A DNA stretch of 64,000 nt, taken from assembly GCA_036504335.1 (NCBI GenBank), contig DASXVJ010000014.1, positions 62,001 to 126,000 of the forward strand. Reading direction: 5' to 3'. The stretch is from Fen-183 sp036504335 (GTDB lineage Bacteria; Acidobacteriota; Thermoanaerobaculia; UBA5066). The position numbers and the translations under genes are program-made. The notes under the pieces were generated by a model. It did not search any database. It was not told where the DNA came from and was given only the letters and a program-made list of their open reading frames with translations. Shown here piece after piece: positions 44,664 to 53,192 of this stretch (position 1 is its first letter; the number at the start of each line of letters is the position of its first letter).

Positions 44664-45529
44664 CCGGAGGCCGGCTTCGCCGGCGCAGGCGCCTCGCGGA
44701 CCGCGCGCTCGAGCGCGGACTGCCAGGGCGCGAGGTCGATCCCGGCGTTCGCGAGCTTCTCGTTCGAGAGCGCCGAGAAGAGCGGGCGCGCCGTGCGCAG
44801 GCCGGAGCGCTCGAGCGACGCCGGGATCACGTTGGACGGGCTCGCGGCGAGGCGCACGATCTCGAGCGCGATCTCGTGCCACGTCGCGAACCCCGAGTTC
44901 ACGCAGTGGTAAATCCCGGCAGCCGCCTTCTTCTCGACGAGCCGGCGCGTCGCGGCCGCGACGTCGTCCACGTGGACGGGGGACACCTTGCGGTCGTAGA
45001 AAGCCGTGATCGTTCGGCCCAGCTTCGCCTCCGCGATCATCTTGTCGATCGTTCCCTTGCTGCCGGGCGTTCCGAAGAGGCCCTCGACGCGGATCACGTA
45101 CCCGCGCGGCGCATTCTGCGCATAGATCTCCCCGAGGAGCTTCGTCGCGCCATACACGTTCACGGGGTTCGGCTTGTCGTTTTCGCGGTAGGGCGCCGTG
45201 GCGGCGCCATCGAAGACGTAGTCGGAGGAGTACTGGACGAGCGCCGCGCCGGCGGAGCGGGCGACGTCGGCGAGGCTCCTCACCGCGAACGCGTTCACGG
45301 AGAGCGCCAGTTTCGGGTCGTCCTCCGAGGCGTCCACGCCGAGGACGGTCGCGTTCACGATGACCTCGGGCTGGAGTTTCGCGACGCGGTCGAGGACGGC
45401 GAATCGCTGGGTGACGTCGAGCGCGGCGCGCGTCAGCGCGGCGACCTCGTGGCCGGTCTTGCGCAGCTCGCGCACCAGAGCCTGACCGAGCTGCCCCCCG
45501 GCGCCCACGACGCAGATCCGCAACGCCAT
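44645..45529 (-). CDS. rfbD: dTDP-4-dehydrorhamnose reductase (RfbD family)
   Basis: A 294-residue short-chain dehydrogenase of the extended type. It shows the NADPH motif CVVGAGGQLGQALVREL, NATVLGVDASEDDP, the Ser-Asp-Tyr segment LVQYSSDYVFDGAA, and the catalytic Tyr-x-x-x-Lys in VNVYGATKLLGE. It reduces dTDP-4-dehydro-L-rhamnose to dTDP-L-rhamnose for surface polysaccharide. RfbA, B and C are not in the window, so it could also be a related sugar-nucleotide or methionine-adenosyltransferase beta-like reductase. TACAGT lies 9 nt before the ATG. Confidence 0.82.
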   Translation of the reverse strand: MALRICVVGAGGQLGQALVRELRKTGHEVAALTRAALDVTQRFAVLDRVAKLQPEVIVNATVLGVDASEDDPKLALSVNAFAVRSLADVARSAGAALVQYSSDYVFDGAATAPYRENDKPNPVNVYGATKLLGEIYAQNAPRGYVIRVEGLFGTPGSKGTIDKMIAEAKLGRTITAFYDRKVSPVHVDDVAAATRRLVEKKAAAGIYHCVNSGFATWHEIALEIVRLAASPSNVIPASLERSGLRTARPLFSALSNEKLANAGIDLAPWQSALERAVREAPAPAKPASGVRPRA

Positions 45530-45538
45530 ACGCCCGCT

Positions 45539-45573
45539 ACTGTAGCGCAGGGGAACGGTTTCCGCCGTATGCT
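45539..45573. promoter_or_regulatory. Divergent -10-like elements between rfbD and a DUF2157-like gene
   Basis: On the minus strand TACAGT (45539-45544) ends 9 nt before the rfbD ATG. On the plus strand TATGCT (45568-45573) ends 9 nt before the ATG at 45583. Confidence 0.35.
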
Positions 45574-45582
45574 GGACCGCGC

Positions 45583-46554
45583 ATGAGCGCGAGCCCCGAG
45601 GTCGTCGAAGCCGTCGCGGCTCTCAACGCCGCCGGAGTCCTGACGGACGAGGAAGCCGACCGGCCGGGGCGGGTGGCGCGGGGCGAGCTGGTGTCGGTTC
45701 GCGCCGAGCTGCGCGCGGCGCTCTACCTCGGCGTCCTGCTCCTCGTCTCGGGCGTCGGGCTCTTTCTGAGGGAGAACGTCGACCGGATCGGCCCGTCGGC
45801 GATCGCCGGGGCCGTCGGCCTCGCGGCGGGCGCGTGTCTCGCGTGGGCCTGGCGGAAGGCCGCGCCGCCGTCGTGGGGGGAAGCCGCCTCGACACACGCC
45901 GCGTTCGACTACGTCCTTCTCCTCGGCGCGCTTCTCGCGGCCGCCGATCTCGCGTGGGTGGAGGCGCAGACGCGCCTGCTCGGCCCCGCGTGGCCGCTGC
46001 ACCTCCTCGTCGTCGCCCTCTTCTACGGCGCCCTCGCGTATCGGTTCGACTCGCGGATGCTCCTCTCGCTCGCGCTCGCGTCTTTCGCGGCGTGGCGCGG
46101 CCTCGCGCTCAGCGTCGCGCACGCGTCGCTCGGCCCGGGCGACGTCGTGCGGCTCAGGTGGGAAGCGCTCGCGACGGGCGCGCTCTTCGCGGCCGTCGGA
46201 ATCGTGACGGCCCGCGCCGGGAAGAAAGCCCACTTCGAGGACGTCTGGGTGAACGCCGGCGCCCTCCTCGTCCTCGGCGGCCTGCTGTCGGGCGTCTTCG
46301 GATCGGAGCTCAACTGGGTCGTCTGGCTCGTCGCGCTCCTCGGCGTCGCGGCCGGCGTCGCGGCGGCGTCCTATCGGTGGAAGCGCACGCTGCCGTTCGC
46401 GCAGGCCGTCCTCGCGGCGTACCTCGGGCTCATGCGGGCGGTCTTCTCCGGGGGAGGAGGAGGCTTCGAGGCGCGGCTGCTCCTCGTGGCGGTGCTCGGC
46501 GGCGCCGCGCTCGCGACGATCTTCTTCGCCCACCGGCGCATGAGGACGCCGTGA
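45583..46554 (+). CDS. DUF2157-like multi-pass membrane protein
   Basis: A 323-residue protein. A short cytoplasmic N-terminus resembles DUF2157 (VVEAVAALNAAGVLTDEEADR). About nine hydrophobic helices follow, including LYLGVLLLVSGVGLFLRENVDRIGP, the most conserved segment of such proteins. Function unknown; possibly a transporter or a scaffold. The following gene belongs to the same family, so this is a tandem pair of distant paralogues, separated by 28 nt. Confidence 0.72.
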   Translation: MSASPEVVEAVAALNAAGVLTDEEADRPGRVARGELVSVRAELRAALYLGVLLLVSGVGLFLRENVDRIGPSAIAGAVGLAAGACLAWAWRKAAPPSWGEAASTHAAFDYVLLLGALLAAADLAWVEAQTRLLGPAWPLHLLVVALFYGALAYRFDSRMLLSLALASFAAWRGLALSVAHASLGPGDVVRLRWEALATGALFAAVGIVTARAGKKAHFEDVWVNAGALLVLGGLLSGVFGSELNWVVWLVALLGVAAGVAAASYRWKRTLPFAQAVLAAYLGLMRAVFSGGGGGFEARLLLVAVLGGAALATIFFAHRRMRTP

Positions 46555-46572
46555 GAGGGGACCGGAGGAAGA

Positions 46573-46693
46573 GAAGATCTCCATGAAAGGGGAATGGGTC
46601 GCCTCTGAGCGCGTCGAGGAGGTTCGCGCCGCCGCCCGCGGCTGGAAGAGGGCGGGCGCCATCGGCGAGGGCACTTTCGAAGAAATCTCGAAG
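46573..46693. repeat. Inverted AT-rich pair 4
   Basis: Left arm GAAGATCTCCATGAAAGG at 46573-46590 includes the start codon of the next gene. Right arm at 46672-46693 reads CACTTTCGAAGAAATC. In this copy the reading frame would place the motif's TAA in frame, and the sequence has GAA instead. Confidence 0.6.
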
Positions 46694-47767
46694 CGTTACC
46701 CCGAGCCGCGCACGTTGCCCGCGCCGCTCTGGCGGGTCCTCGCGTTCATCTTCGGCAGCTTCATCCTCGTCGCCGTCTTCGGCGCGTTCGCCCTCGCGGC
46801 CCGCCCGAACGCGTCCGGAGCCTGGGTTCTGTGCGGCGTGTTCGGCGTTGCATTCCTCGTCCTGGCGGACCTCCAGGCAGGGGCGTCCGCCCTGGCCCTC
46901 CGCGGCGGCGTCGAGGCGGCGAGCTTCTGGGGACTCGTGCTCCTCGTCGCCGGCCTGTTCTTCATCATCGAAGAAAATCTTCATCTCCGCGAACCCGAAG
47001 GACCGAACCTCGTTCTGGCCGGAGCCGCGTTGCTGGTCGCGCTCGCGGCGTATCGCTGGGGAAACGCGGTCTTCGCGGCGTTCGCCGCCGGCGCCGTCTT
47101 CGTCCTTCTCTCGCGCGCGCCCGAAGGCCGGCTCCTCTGGGTCGCGGGCGGCGTTGCCCTGAGCGTTTTCGCCGAGAGGTTCACGGACCGGCCGTCGTGG
47201 TCGCCCTCGCACCGCGCCTGCGCCCGGAGCCTCGTCGTCTGCGGGATCGCGGCCGTCTACGCCGCCGTGAACTACTGGTCGCTCGACAACGGGATGATCG
47301 AGGACCTCGCCGGCCGCGGCCGCGCGCGGACCGGGGCGTGGCCGGGCGACGGGGCCGTCGTCCTTTCGATCCTCGCGACGGCGCTCGTGCCGGCGGCGGT
47401 CTTCCTGCGCGGCGTCGTGCGGCGCCGGGCGCTGCTCCTCGACACGGGCCTCGTCCTCGCCGCGCTCTCCCTCGTGACGCTGCGCGCTTACGTCCACGCC
47501 CTCGACGTCCGCGTCGTCCTCGCGGCGGCGGGAGCGCTCCTCATCGGGGGCGCGCTCGCGCTGAACCGGTGGCTCTCCCGGAGCTCCGGAGGCGAGCGGC
47601 GCGGCTTCACGGCGGAGCCACTTTTCGCGGACGAATCGGCCTTCCGCGCCGCCGAGCTCGTGCCCGTCCTCGCCGCCCATGCGCCCGCCGCGAAGCCCCC
47701 CGACGAGCCGGGATTCACGGGCGGCGGCGGCAGTTTTGGAGGAGGGGGCGCAGGTACTTCCTACTGA
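46583..47767 (+). CDS. DUF2157-like multi-pass membrane protein with glycine-rich tail
   Basis: A 394-residue protein. The N-terminal soluble segment ending GAIGEGTFEEISKRYPEP is typical of DUF2157, followed by roughly ten membrane helices (LAFIFGSFILVAVFGAFAL, FWGLVLLVAGLFFIIEENLHL and others). The tail PGFTGGGGSFGGGGAGTSY is like the glycine-rich ends of some TPM-domain and DUF2207-type envelope proteins. A GGAGGA sequence about 14 nt upstream may serve as ribosome-binding site. Function unknown. It is followed, 12 nt after the stop, by the CCTGATTCATCTGCT motif. Confidence 0.75.
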   Translation: MKGEWVASERVEEVRAAARGWKRAGAIGEGTFEEISKRYPEPRTLPAPLWRVLAFIFGSFILVAVFGAFALAARPNASGAWVLCGVFGVAFLVLADLQAGASALALRGGVEAASFWGLVLLVAGLFFIIEENLHLREPEGPNLVLAGAALLVALAAYRWGNAVFAAFAAGAVFVLLSRAPEGRLLWVAGGVALSVFAERFTDRPSWSPSHRACARSLVVCGIAAVYAAVNYWSLDNGMIEDLAGRGRARTGAWPGDGAVVLSILATALVPAAVFLRGVVRRRALLLDTGLVLAALSLVTLRAYVHALDVRVVLAAAGALLIGGALALNRWLSRSSGGERRGFTAEPLFADESAFRAAELVPVLAAHAPAAKPPDEPGFTGGGGSFGGGGAGTSY

Positions 47768-47779
47768 ATGACTTGAGAC

Positions 47780-47794
47780 CCTGATTCATCTGCT
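47780..47794 (+). promoter_or_regulatory. Recurrent motif CCTGATTCATCTGCT, copy 1
   Basis: It lies 12 nt past a stop codon and 52 nt before the ATG of the oxidoreductase operon. A -10-like TCAAAT (47821-47826) follows after 26 nt. The spacing matches copy 3 (25 nt to TAAGAT), as expected for an activator-binding site. Confidence 0.5.
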
Positions 47795-47846
47795 CTCTGG
47801 CGGAAAAGTTGCGGAGGCCGTCAAATTTCGTGCCGGAGGGTCCTCC

Positions 47847-49262
47847 ATGGCCAGTCCGGCCCCCGTTCGTGAACGACCGAAACCCTTCCTGCTCGACGAG
47901 TTCTGCAAAGGGTGCGGGCGCTGCATCGAAGCCTGCGCCAAGAACTGCATCGAAGTGGGCCACGAAATAAACCCGGCGACGGGCCTCGTGCCCGTCGTGC
48001 TGAACCTCGACCACTGCAACGCCTGCGGCCTGTGCATCGACGCCTGCCCGGAGCCGTACGGGCTGAGGCCCGAGGCGAAACCTAAGGCGAGCGAGGACTT
48101 CGAGCTGCAGGACCCGGCCAAGCTCTTCGGCGAGCGTGCCAGCCAGCGCCCGAAGCCGGTTGCGATTCCGCCCGAGATCGTTCCCCTCCCGAAGACCGAG
48201 CCGCTCGTGCTGAAGGGCAACTACGCGGCCGCGGTCGGCGCGCTCCTCGCGGGCTGCCGGCACGTGTACGGCTACCCGATCACGCCCTCGACCGAGGGCG
48301 CCGAGCTCATGGCCAAGCTCCTCCCACGCCTCGACGGCGTGTTCCTGCAGGCCGTCAGCGAGGTCGCGACCGTCAACATGATGTACGGCTGCGGCGGCGC
48401 GGGCCTCCCGTGCATGACGTTCACGTCCTCGCCGGGCTTCTCGCTGATGCTCGAAGGCATCTCCTACATGATCGGGTCCGAGATCCCGGGCGTCTTCGTC
48501 GACGTCATGCGCGGCGGCCCGGGCCTCGGCAACATCGCCCCCGAGCAGTCGGACGTGAAGCTCGCCTGCCGCGGCCTCGGCCACGGCAACACGCACGCGA
48601 TCGTCCTCGCGGCCTCGACGCCGCAGGAGATGCTCGACCTCTCGCGCCTCGCCTTCACGCTCTCCTTCAAGTATCGCAACCCCGTGATCCTCCTCGCGGA
48701 CGGGTACCTCGGCCAGATGACCGGCAAGGTCGCCCTCCCCGAGACGATGGTCAAGCCGGGCCTCCCCGAGTGGGCCGTCTGGGGCGACGCGGCGCACCGC
48801 GGGAACCTGATGTCGTCGATCTACCTCGACGAGAAGGACCTCGAGACCTTCAACATCCACCTGAACGAGAAGTACGCGCGCATGCGCGCGGCCGAGCAGC
48901 GCGCCGACCTCTTCCTCTGCGACGACGCGGAGGTCCTCGTCGTGTCGATCGGCACGCCGGCCCGCATGGCCAAGGGCGCCGTCGAGGCGCTGCGCCGCCA
49001 GGGCGTCAGGGCCGGGCTCTTCCGTCCGGTCTCCGTCTGGCCGTTCCCGATCGACGCGCTGAAGCCGCTCCTCCCGAAGGCCCGGCGCATCGTCGTCGTC
49101 GAGGCGTCGGCCGGCCAGCTCGAGGACGAGCTGCGGCTCGCCCTCTCGCACGCCGGTCTCGCCGTCCCCCCGATCGAATCCGTCCGCCACATGGGCGGCG
49201 TCCTGCCTCAGGCCTCCGAGGTCGTGAAGGCGGTCCAGGCCCGCGAGGAGGTGACCGCGTGA
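47847..49262 (+). CDS. 2-oxoacid:ferredoxin oxidoreductase, alpha subunit with N-terminal 2[4Fe-4S] ferredoxin domain
   Basis: A 471-residue protein. Residues about 19-71 carry two 4Fe-4S motifs (CKGCGRCIEACAKNC and CNACGLCIDACPEPYG), the delta-subunit domain. The alpha domain begins near residue 125 with LKGNYAAAVGALLAGCRHVYGYPITPSTE, the Y-P-I-T-P-S-T signature that contacts the thiamine cofactor. The C-terminal transketolase-like domain holds VEASAGQLEDELRLA. It is the KorA/VorB type that uses 2-oxoglutarate or branched-chain 2-oxoacids rather than pyruvate. GGAGGG lies before the ATG. The stop overlaps the next start (GTGA). Confidence 0.92.
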   Translation: MASPAPVRERPKPFLLDEFCKGCGRCIEACAKNCIEVGHEINPATGLVPVVLNLDHCNACGLCIDACPEPYGLRPEAKPKASEDFELQDPAKLFGERASQRPKPVAIPPEIVPLPKTEPLVLKGNYAAAVGALLAGCRHVYGYPITPSTEGAELMAKLLPRLDGVFLQAVSEVATVNMMYGCGGAGLPCMTFTSSPGFSLMLEGISYMIGSEIPGVFVDVMRGGPGLGNIAPEQSDVKLACRGLGHGNTHAIVLAASTPQEMLDLSRLAFTLSFKYRNPVILLADGYLGQMTGKVALPETMVKPGLPEWAVWGDAAHRGNLMSSIYLDEKDLETFNIHLNEKYARMRAAEQRADLFLCDDAEVLVVSIGTPARMAKGAVEALRRQGVRAGLFRPVSVWPFPIDALKPLLPKARRIVVVEASAGQLEDELRLALSHAGLAVPPIESVRHMGGVLPQASEVVKAVQAREEVTA

Positions 49263-50680
49263 GCGTCTTCTACGAGAACTTCGAGCGGCACTCCGGGGGC
49301 CAGGGCCTCAAGGCGCACGCGACGCACTACTGCCCGGGCTGCGGCCACGGCCTCGCCCACAAGTTCCTCGCCGACGCCATCGAGGAGCTCGGCGTTCAGG
49401 ACCGCATGGTCGCGGTCTCGCCCGTCGGCTGCTCCGTCTTCCTCTACTACTACTTCGACGTCGGCAACACGCAGGCCGCCCACGGCCGTGCCCCGGCCGT
49501 CGCGATCGGCCACAAGCTCGCGAACCCGGACTCGATCGTCGTGAGCTACCAGGGCGACGGCGACCTCGCGTCGATCGGCCTCGCGGAGATCGTCTCGACC
49601 GCGCAGCTCGGGATCCCGATCACGGTCATCTTCGTGAACAACGCGATCTACGGCATGACGGGCGGCCAGATGGCGCCCACCACGCTGATGGGGCAGAAGA
49701 GCTCGACGAGCCCGGACGGCCGCACGGCTTTCATGGGCCAGCCGATGAAGATGGCCGAGCTCATCGCGGGGCTGGACGGGCCCGTGTACGTCGAGCGGGT
49801 GGCCCTGTACGACGCGAAGCAGCGCATCAAGGCAAAGAAGGCGATCTCGAAGGCCCTGCGGATGCAGGTCGAAGGCCGCGGTTTCGCCTTCGTGGAGGTC
49901 CTCGCGGAGTGCCCGACTCACCTCGGACTGACGCCCGAGGAGACCGAGCACTGGGTCAAGGAGTCCATGCTCCCGGTCTTCCCGCTCGGCGTGAAGAAGG
50001 ACGTCGTCGTGGAGCCGCACGCGAAGGCGCCCGCCCCGAATTTCGACGGCGCGCGTCTCGCGAGCCTCGTCGGCGCCTCGGCGGAGAAGCCGCCCCGCTT
50101 CGCGAAGGGCTTCCCCGGGCACCTCGGCGGCAAGGACGTCGCGCTCAAGCTCGCCGGCGCCGGCGGCGACGGCGCGCAGACGGCCGCGATGCTCATCGCG
50201 CGGGCCGCGATCTCCGAGGGCTTCGACGCGACGCACATCCCGAGCTACGGCCCGGAGTCGCGCGGCGGCACGTCGTACGCCGACGTCCACGTCGCCGAGG
50301 ACGAGGTCCTGTCTCCGGCCTCGCCGCACCCGCGGATCCTCGTCGCCTTCAACGCGCCGAGCCTCGCGAAGTTCGCGCCGGACGTCGTGCCCGGCGGGAC
50401 GATCGTGTACGACAGCTCGGTCATCCACGACGTCCCGAAGGTCGCCGAGGGCGTCAGGCTCGTCGGCGTCCCGTGCACGGAGATCGCGGTCGACCTCGGC
50501 AAGGCGATGGTCAAGAACGTGGTCGCGCTCGGCGCGCTCTGCGCCGCGACGGGCCTCTTCCCGGAGGACACGTTCAGGACCGCGCTGAGGCAGGCCCTCA
50601 AGGACAAGTGCGCGCTCATTCCGCTCAACGAGGAAGCGTTCGCATGGGGAGTAAAGTCCGTCACGGCTCCCGGCAACTGA
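49259..50680 (+). CDS. 2-oxoacid:ferredoxin oxidoreductase, fused beta-gamma subunit
   Basis: A 473-residue fusion. Residues 1-250 are the thiamine-diphosphate-binding beta subunit: HYCPGCGHGLAHKF, SYQGDGDLASIGLAEI (the GDG...N TPP motif) and FVNNAIYGMTGGQMAPTT. A linker near residues 250-295 leads to the gamma domain (KLAGAGGDGAQTAAMLIARAAI, YGPESRGGTSYADVHV, GGTIVYDSSVIHDVP). With the upstream protein this gives a complete alpha-delta plus beta-gamma enzyme from two genes. It oxidatively decarboxylates a 2-oxoacid to acyl-CoA and reduces ferredoxin. The start GTG overlaps the previous stop. Confidence 0.93.
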   Translation: MSVFYENFERHSGGQGLKAHATHYCPGCGHGLAHKFLADAIEELGVQDRMVAVSPVGCSVFLYYYFDVGNTQAAHGRAPAVAIGHKLANPDSIVVSYQGDGDLASIGLAEIVSTAQLGIPITVIFVNNAIYGMTGGQMAPTTLMGQKSSTSPDGRTAFMGQPMKMAELIAGLDGPVYVERVALYDAKQRIKAKKAISKALRMQVEGRGFAFVEVLAECPTHLGLTPEETEHWVKESMLPVFPLGVKKDVVVEPHAKAPAPNFDGARLASLVGASAEKPPRFAKGFPGHLGGKDVALKLAGAGGDGAQTAAMLIARAAISEGFDATHIPSYGPESRGGTSYADVHVAEDEVLSPASPHPRILVAFNAPSLAKFAPDVVPGGTIVYDSSVIHDVPKVAEGVRLVGVPCTEIAVDLGKAMVKNVVALGALCAATGLFPEDTFRTALRQALKDKCALIPLNEEAFAWGVKSVTAPGN

Positions 50681-50691
50681 CGGAGGGGACG

Positions 50692-50967
50692 ATGGAAAGC
50701 AACACGACCCACAGCCTCACCCCCACCGAGTGGCGCCTCGTGAACGCGCTGCGCGAGGTCCCGGAGTCCGCCCTGAGAACGCGCGTGAACGCGCTCGTCG
50801 AAGGCCTCATCGAGCTGGCGCGCGAGCCGAAGTGCCCCGAGCACATGGCCGACGGCGTGCCCTGCGCGAGCGTCCACGCGAACTGCGACCAGTGCGTCCA
50901 GGTGACCCGCATGCTGGAAGGCCTCGAGGCGATGCAGCTCCAGATGCGGGGATACCCGGGCGCATGA
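50692..50967 (+). CDS. Small Cys-rich protein, paralogue of the one at 55520
   Basis: A 91-residue protein of no family I recognise. After a helical N-terminus (TPTEWRLVNALREVPESALRTRVNALVEGLIELA) it has four cysteines spaced C-P-E-H, C-A-S, C-D-Q-C, then the helix MLEGLEAMQLQMRG. It aligns along its whole length with the protein at 55520; both have CPE..., C-D-x-C and VLEGLEAMEMQ-like helices. The cysteines could bind zinc or an iron-sulfur cluster. It sits between the oxidoreductase and the acyl-CoA synthetase genes, 11 nt after one and overlapping the other by ATGA, so a role in that pathway is likely. CGGAGGGG precedes the ATG. Confidence 0.75.
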   Translation: MESNTTHSLTPTEWRLVNALREVPESALRTRVNALVEGLIELAREPKCPEHMADGVPCASVHANCDQCVQVTRMLEGLEAMQLQMRGYPGA

Positions 50968-53180
50968 CGCCGGGGGCACTGCTCGAGCACGAGGTTTACG
51001 CGCTCCTGAAGACCGCGGGCTTCGACGTGCCGAGGCACGTCTTCTGGCCTGGAGCGCCGGCGCAGACCCCAGGGCAAATTGAAGATTTCTTGGAAGGTCT
51101 AGGGGGAGACGCGGCGGGCGAGGTCGTCCTCAAGATCGCCTCGCCGGATCTCGCCCACAAGTCCGACGTCGGAGGTCTTTCACACTCTAAGAAATCTTCC
51201 TCTTCCGTCGCCGCCGCGGCGAAGAAGATCTGGGACGACGTGGGCCGCGGGGCGCCCGGCGCCCAGCGCCTTGGCATCCTCGTCGTCGAGAAGCTCGTCC
51301 CGGCCACCGGCACCCCCGCGGCCGAGGCGCTCCTCTCGTTCAAGAACGACCCGGCGTTCGGGCCCGTCCTCGTTTTCGGGCTCGGAGGCTTGCTCACCGA
51401 GTGGTACGGAAGTCTCGCCCCGGGCCACACGACCGCGATCTTGCGACCCGGGGAAGTGAAGCAGGGCCTCCAGGCCGCAGTCGAAAAGTCTCCGGCTCTG
51501 AAGATCTTCTTTGAAGGTAATAGAGCCCGAGCGCAGGCGCCTCTCGAGCTCGATGCGGTGGCCGTGCTGCTCGAAACACTTTCTAAGAATCTTTCTCATC
51601 TCTTTTCTCCTTCGAATTCGCTCGGCAATCCGACTCTCGAAGAACTGGAAGTCAATCCACTCCTCCTCTGCGCCGACGGCCGCTGGGTGGCCGCCGACGG
51701 CAAGGCGCGTTTCTCCGCGCGGCGCGCGGAACGCGCGTCGCGCCCCCTCGCGAAGATCGCAAAGCTCCTGGCTCCTCGCAGCGCCGTCGTCATCGGCGCG
51801 TCTGCGTCCGGCCCGAACCCCGGCCGCATCATCCTGAACAACCTCAAGCACTCCGAGGGCGTCGCGTACGGGAAGCTCTGGGCCGTCCACCCCAGGGAGA
51901 AGGCGATCGACGGCGTCCCGTGCGTCGCGTCCGTGGCGGATCTGCCGGAGAAAGTCGACCTCGCGGTCGTCTCCGTGCCGGCGCCCGCAGCCCCCGCCGT
52001 CGTCGCCGCGCTCGCGGACGGGAAGGCCGAATCGATCATCCTGATCCCCGGCGGGTTCGGCGAAGCGGGCCGCGGCGACCTCGAAGCCGCGCTCCGCAAG
52101 GCGCTCGCCGACGGGCACGCCCGCTCCGACGGCGGGCCGGTTCTCGTGGGCGGCAACTGCCTCGGGATCGTGTCGAAGCGGCAGTACAACACGTTCTTCC
52201 TGCCCCAGTACAAGCTGCCGTTCCACGACGCGCCGGGCGATTCGCTCGTCGCCGTGTCGCAGAGCGGCGCGTACCTCGTCTCCCTCACGAGCAACCTCGA
52301 CGGCATCGTCTTCCCTCGCGCGTCCATCTCGTACGGCAACCAGATGGACCTCACGGCGGCCGACTTCCTCACGTACTTTGCTGATGATCACAGCGTCCGC
52401 CTCCTCGTCTTCTACGTCGAGGGTTTCGCGCCCGGCGACGGCGAGCGTTTCGTGAAGGCCGCGCGGCGCGTCACGGCCGAGGGCCGCCACGTGGTCGTCT
52501 TCAAGGCGGGGCAGACGCCGCTCGGCGCCGAGGCCGCGAAGAGCCACACGGCCTCCCTCGCGGGCGACTACGCCGTTGCGAAGTCGGCGCTCGAGGGCGC
52601 GGGCGTCCAGGTCGCCGAGACGCTCGACATGTTCGAGGACCTCACGAAGGTCCACACGATGCTCGGCAACCGGCCCGCCGCCGGCCGCCGCCTCGCGGTG
52701 CTTTCGAACGCGGGCTTCGAGTGCTCGGCCGTCCTCGACAAGCTCTACGGCCTCGTGCCGTCGGCGCTGACGCCCGCGACGCTCGCGCGGCTGAAGGCGT
52801 GCCTGCCGGAAATCGCGCACGCGGCGAACCCCGTCGATGCGACGCCGATGGCCGACACGCCCGCGTTCGTCGAGGCGGCGGCGGCGATGCTGGACGACCC
52901 GGAAGTGGACATGCTCCTCGTCTCGCCGATCCCGGTCACGCCCGCGCTCGACATCCTCGCGCCCGACCCGTTCGGCGCGCACGCGGAGAACCTGTTCTCG
53001 AAGTCGTCCCTCGCGCAGGAGCTCCTGCGCCTCTTCCGCGCGACGCAGAAGCCCGTCGTCGTGAACGTCGACTCGGGCCGCCTCTACGACGACTTCGTCA
53101 TGGTCCTCCAGCGCGGCGGCATCCCGGTCTTCCGGAAGATCGACCGGGCCTCGCGGGCGCTGGCCGCGCTCTGTCGATAG
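50964..53180 (+). CDS. Acyl-CoA synthetase (ADP-forming), fused beta-alpha
   Basis: A 738-residue enzyme that converts acyl-CoA, ADP and phosphate to acid, CoA and ATP. Residues 1-235 form the ATP-grasp (beta) domain (VVLKIASPDLAHKSDVGG, VLVFGLGGLLTEWYG, LEELEVNPLL). A CoA-binding domain begins near residue 255 (RSAVVIGASASGPNPGRIILNN), followed by succinyl-CoA-ligase-like domains with the active-site His in KSHTASLAGDYAV near residue 528. The order beta-alpha is the reverse of the commoner alpha-beta. Downstream of the oxidoreductase it would harvest ATP from the acyl-CoA. Four AT-rich repeat arms lie within its first 215 codons. Confidence 0.9.
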   Translation: MTPGALLEHEVYALLKTAGFDVPRHVFWPGAPAQTPGQIEDFLEGLGGDAAGEVVLKIASPDLAHKSDVGGLSHSKKSSSSVAAAAKKIWDDVGRGAPGAQRLGILVVEKLVPATGTPAAEALLSFKNDPAFGPVLVFGLGGLLTEWYGSLAPGHTTAILRPGEVKQGLQAAVEKSPALKIFFEGNRARAQAPLELDAVAVLLETLSKNLSHLFSPSNSLGNPTLEELEVNPLLLCADGRWVAADGKARFSARRAERASRPLAKIAKLLAPRSAVVIGASASGPNPGRIILNNLKHSEGVAYGKLWAVHPREKAIDGVPCVASVADLPEKVDLAVVSVPAPAAPAVVAALADGKAESIILIPGGFGEAGRGDLEAALRKALADGHARSDGGPVLVGGNCLGIVSKRQYNTFFLPQYKLPFHDAPGDSLVAVSQSGAYLVSLTSNLDGIVFPRASISYGNQMDLTAADFLTYFADDHSVRLLVFYVEGFAPGDGERFVKAARRVTAEGRHVVVFKAGQTPLGAEAAKSHTASLAGDYAVAKSALEGAGVQVAETLDMFEDLTKVHTMLGNRPAAGRRLAVLSNAGFECSAVLDKLYGLVPSALTPATLARLKACLPEIAHAANPVDATPMADTPAFVEAAAAMLDDPEVDMLLVSPIPVTPALDILAPDPFGAHAENLFSKSSLAQELLRLFRATQKPVVVNVDSGRLYDDFVMVLQRGGIPVFRKIDRASRALAALCR
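51081..51205. repeat. Inverted AT-rich pair 5
   Basis: Left arm GAAGATTTCTTGGAAGGT at 51081-51098, right arm at 51181-51205 (CTCTAAGAAATCTTCC followed by CT-rich). Both are coding, giving EDFLEG and SKKSSSS, in the acyl-CoA synthetase gene. Confidence 0.75.
51500..51602. repeat. Inverted AT-rich pair 6
   Basis: Left arm GAAGATCTTCTTTGAAGGT at 51500-51518, right arm at 51577-51602 (CACTTTCTAAGAATC then CT-rich). Both are coding (KIFFEG and LSKNLS); the left arm is read in a different frame from pair 5. Confidence 0.75.
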
Positions 53181-53192
53181 GGGAAGACCGGG

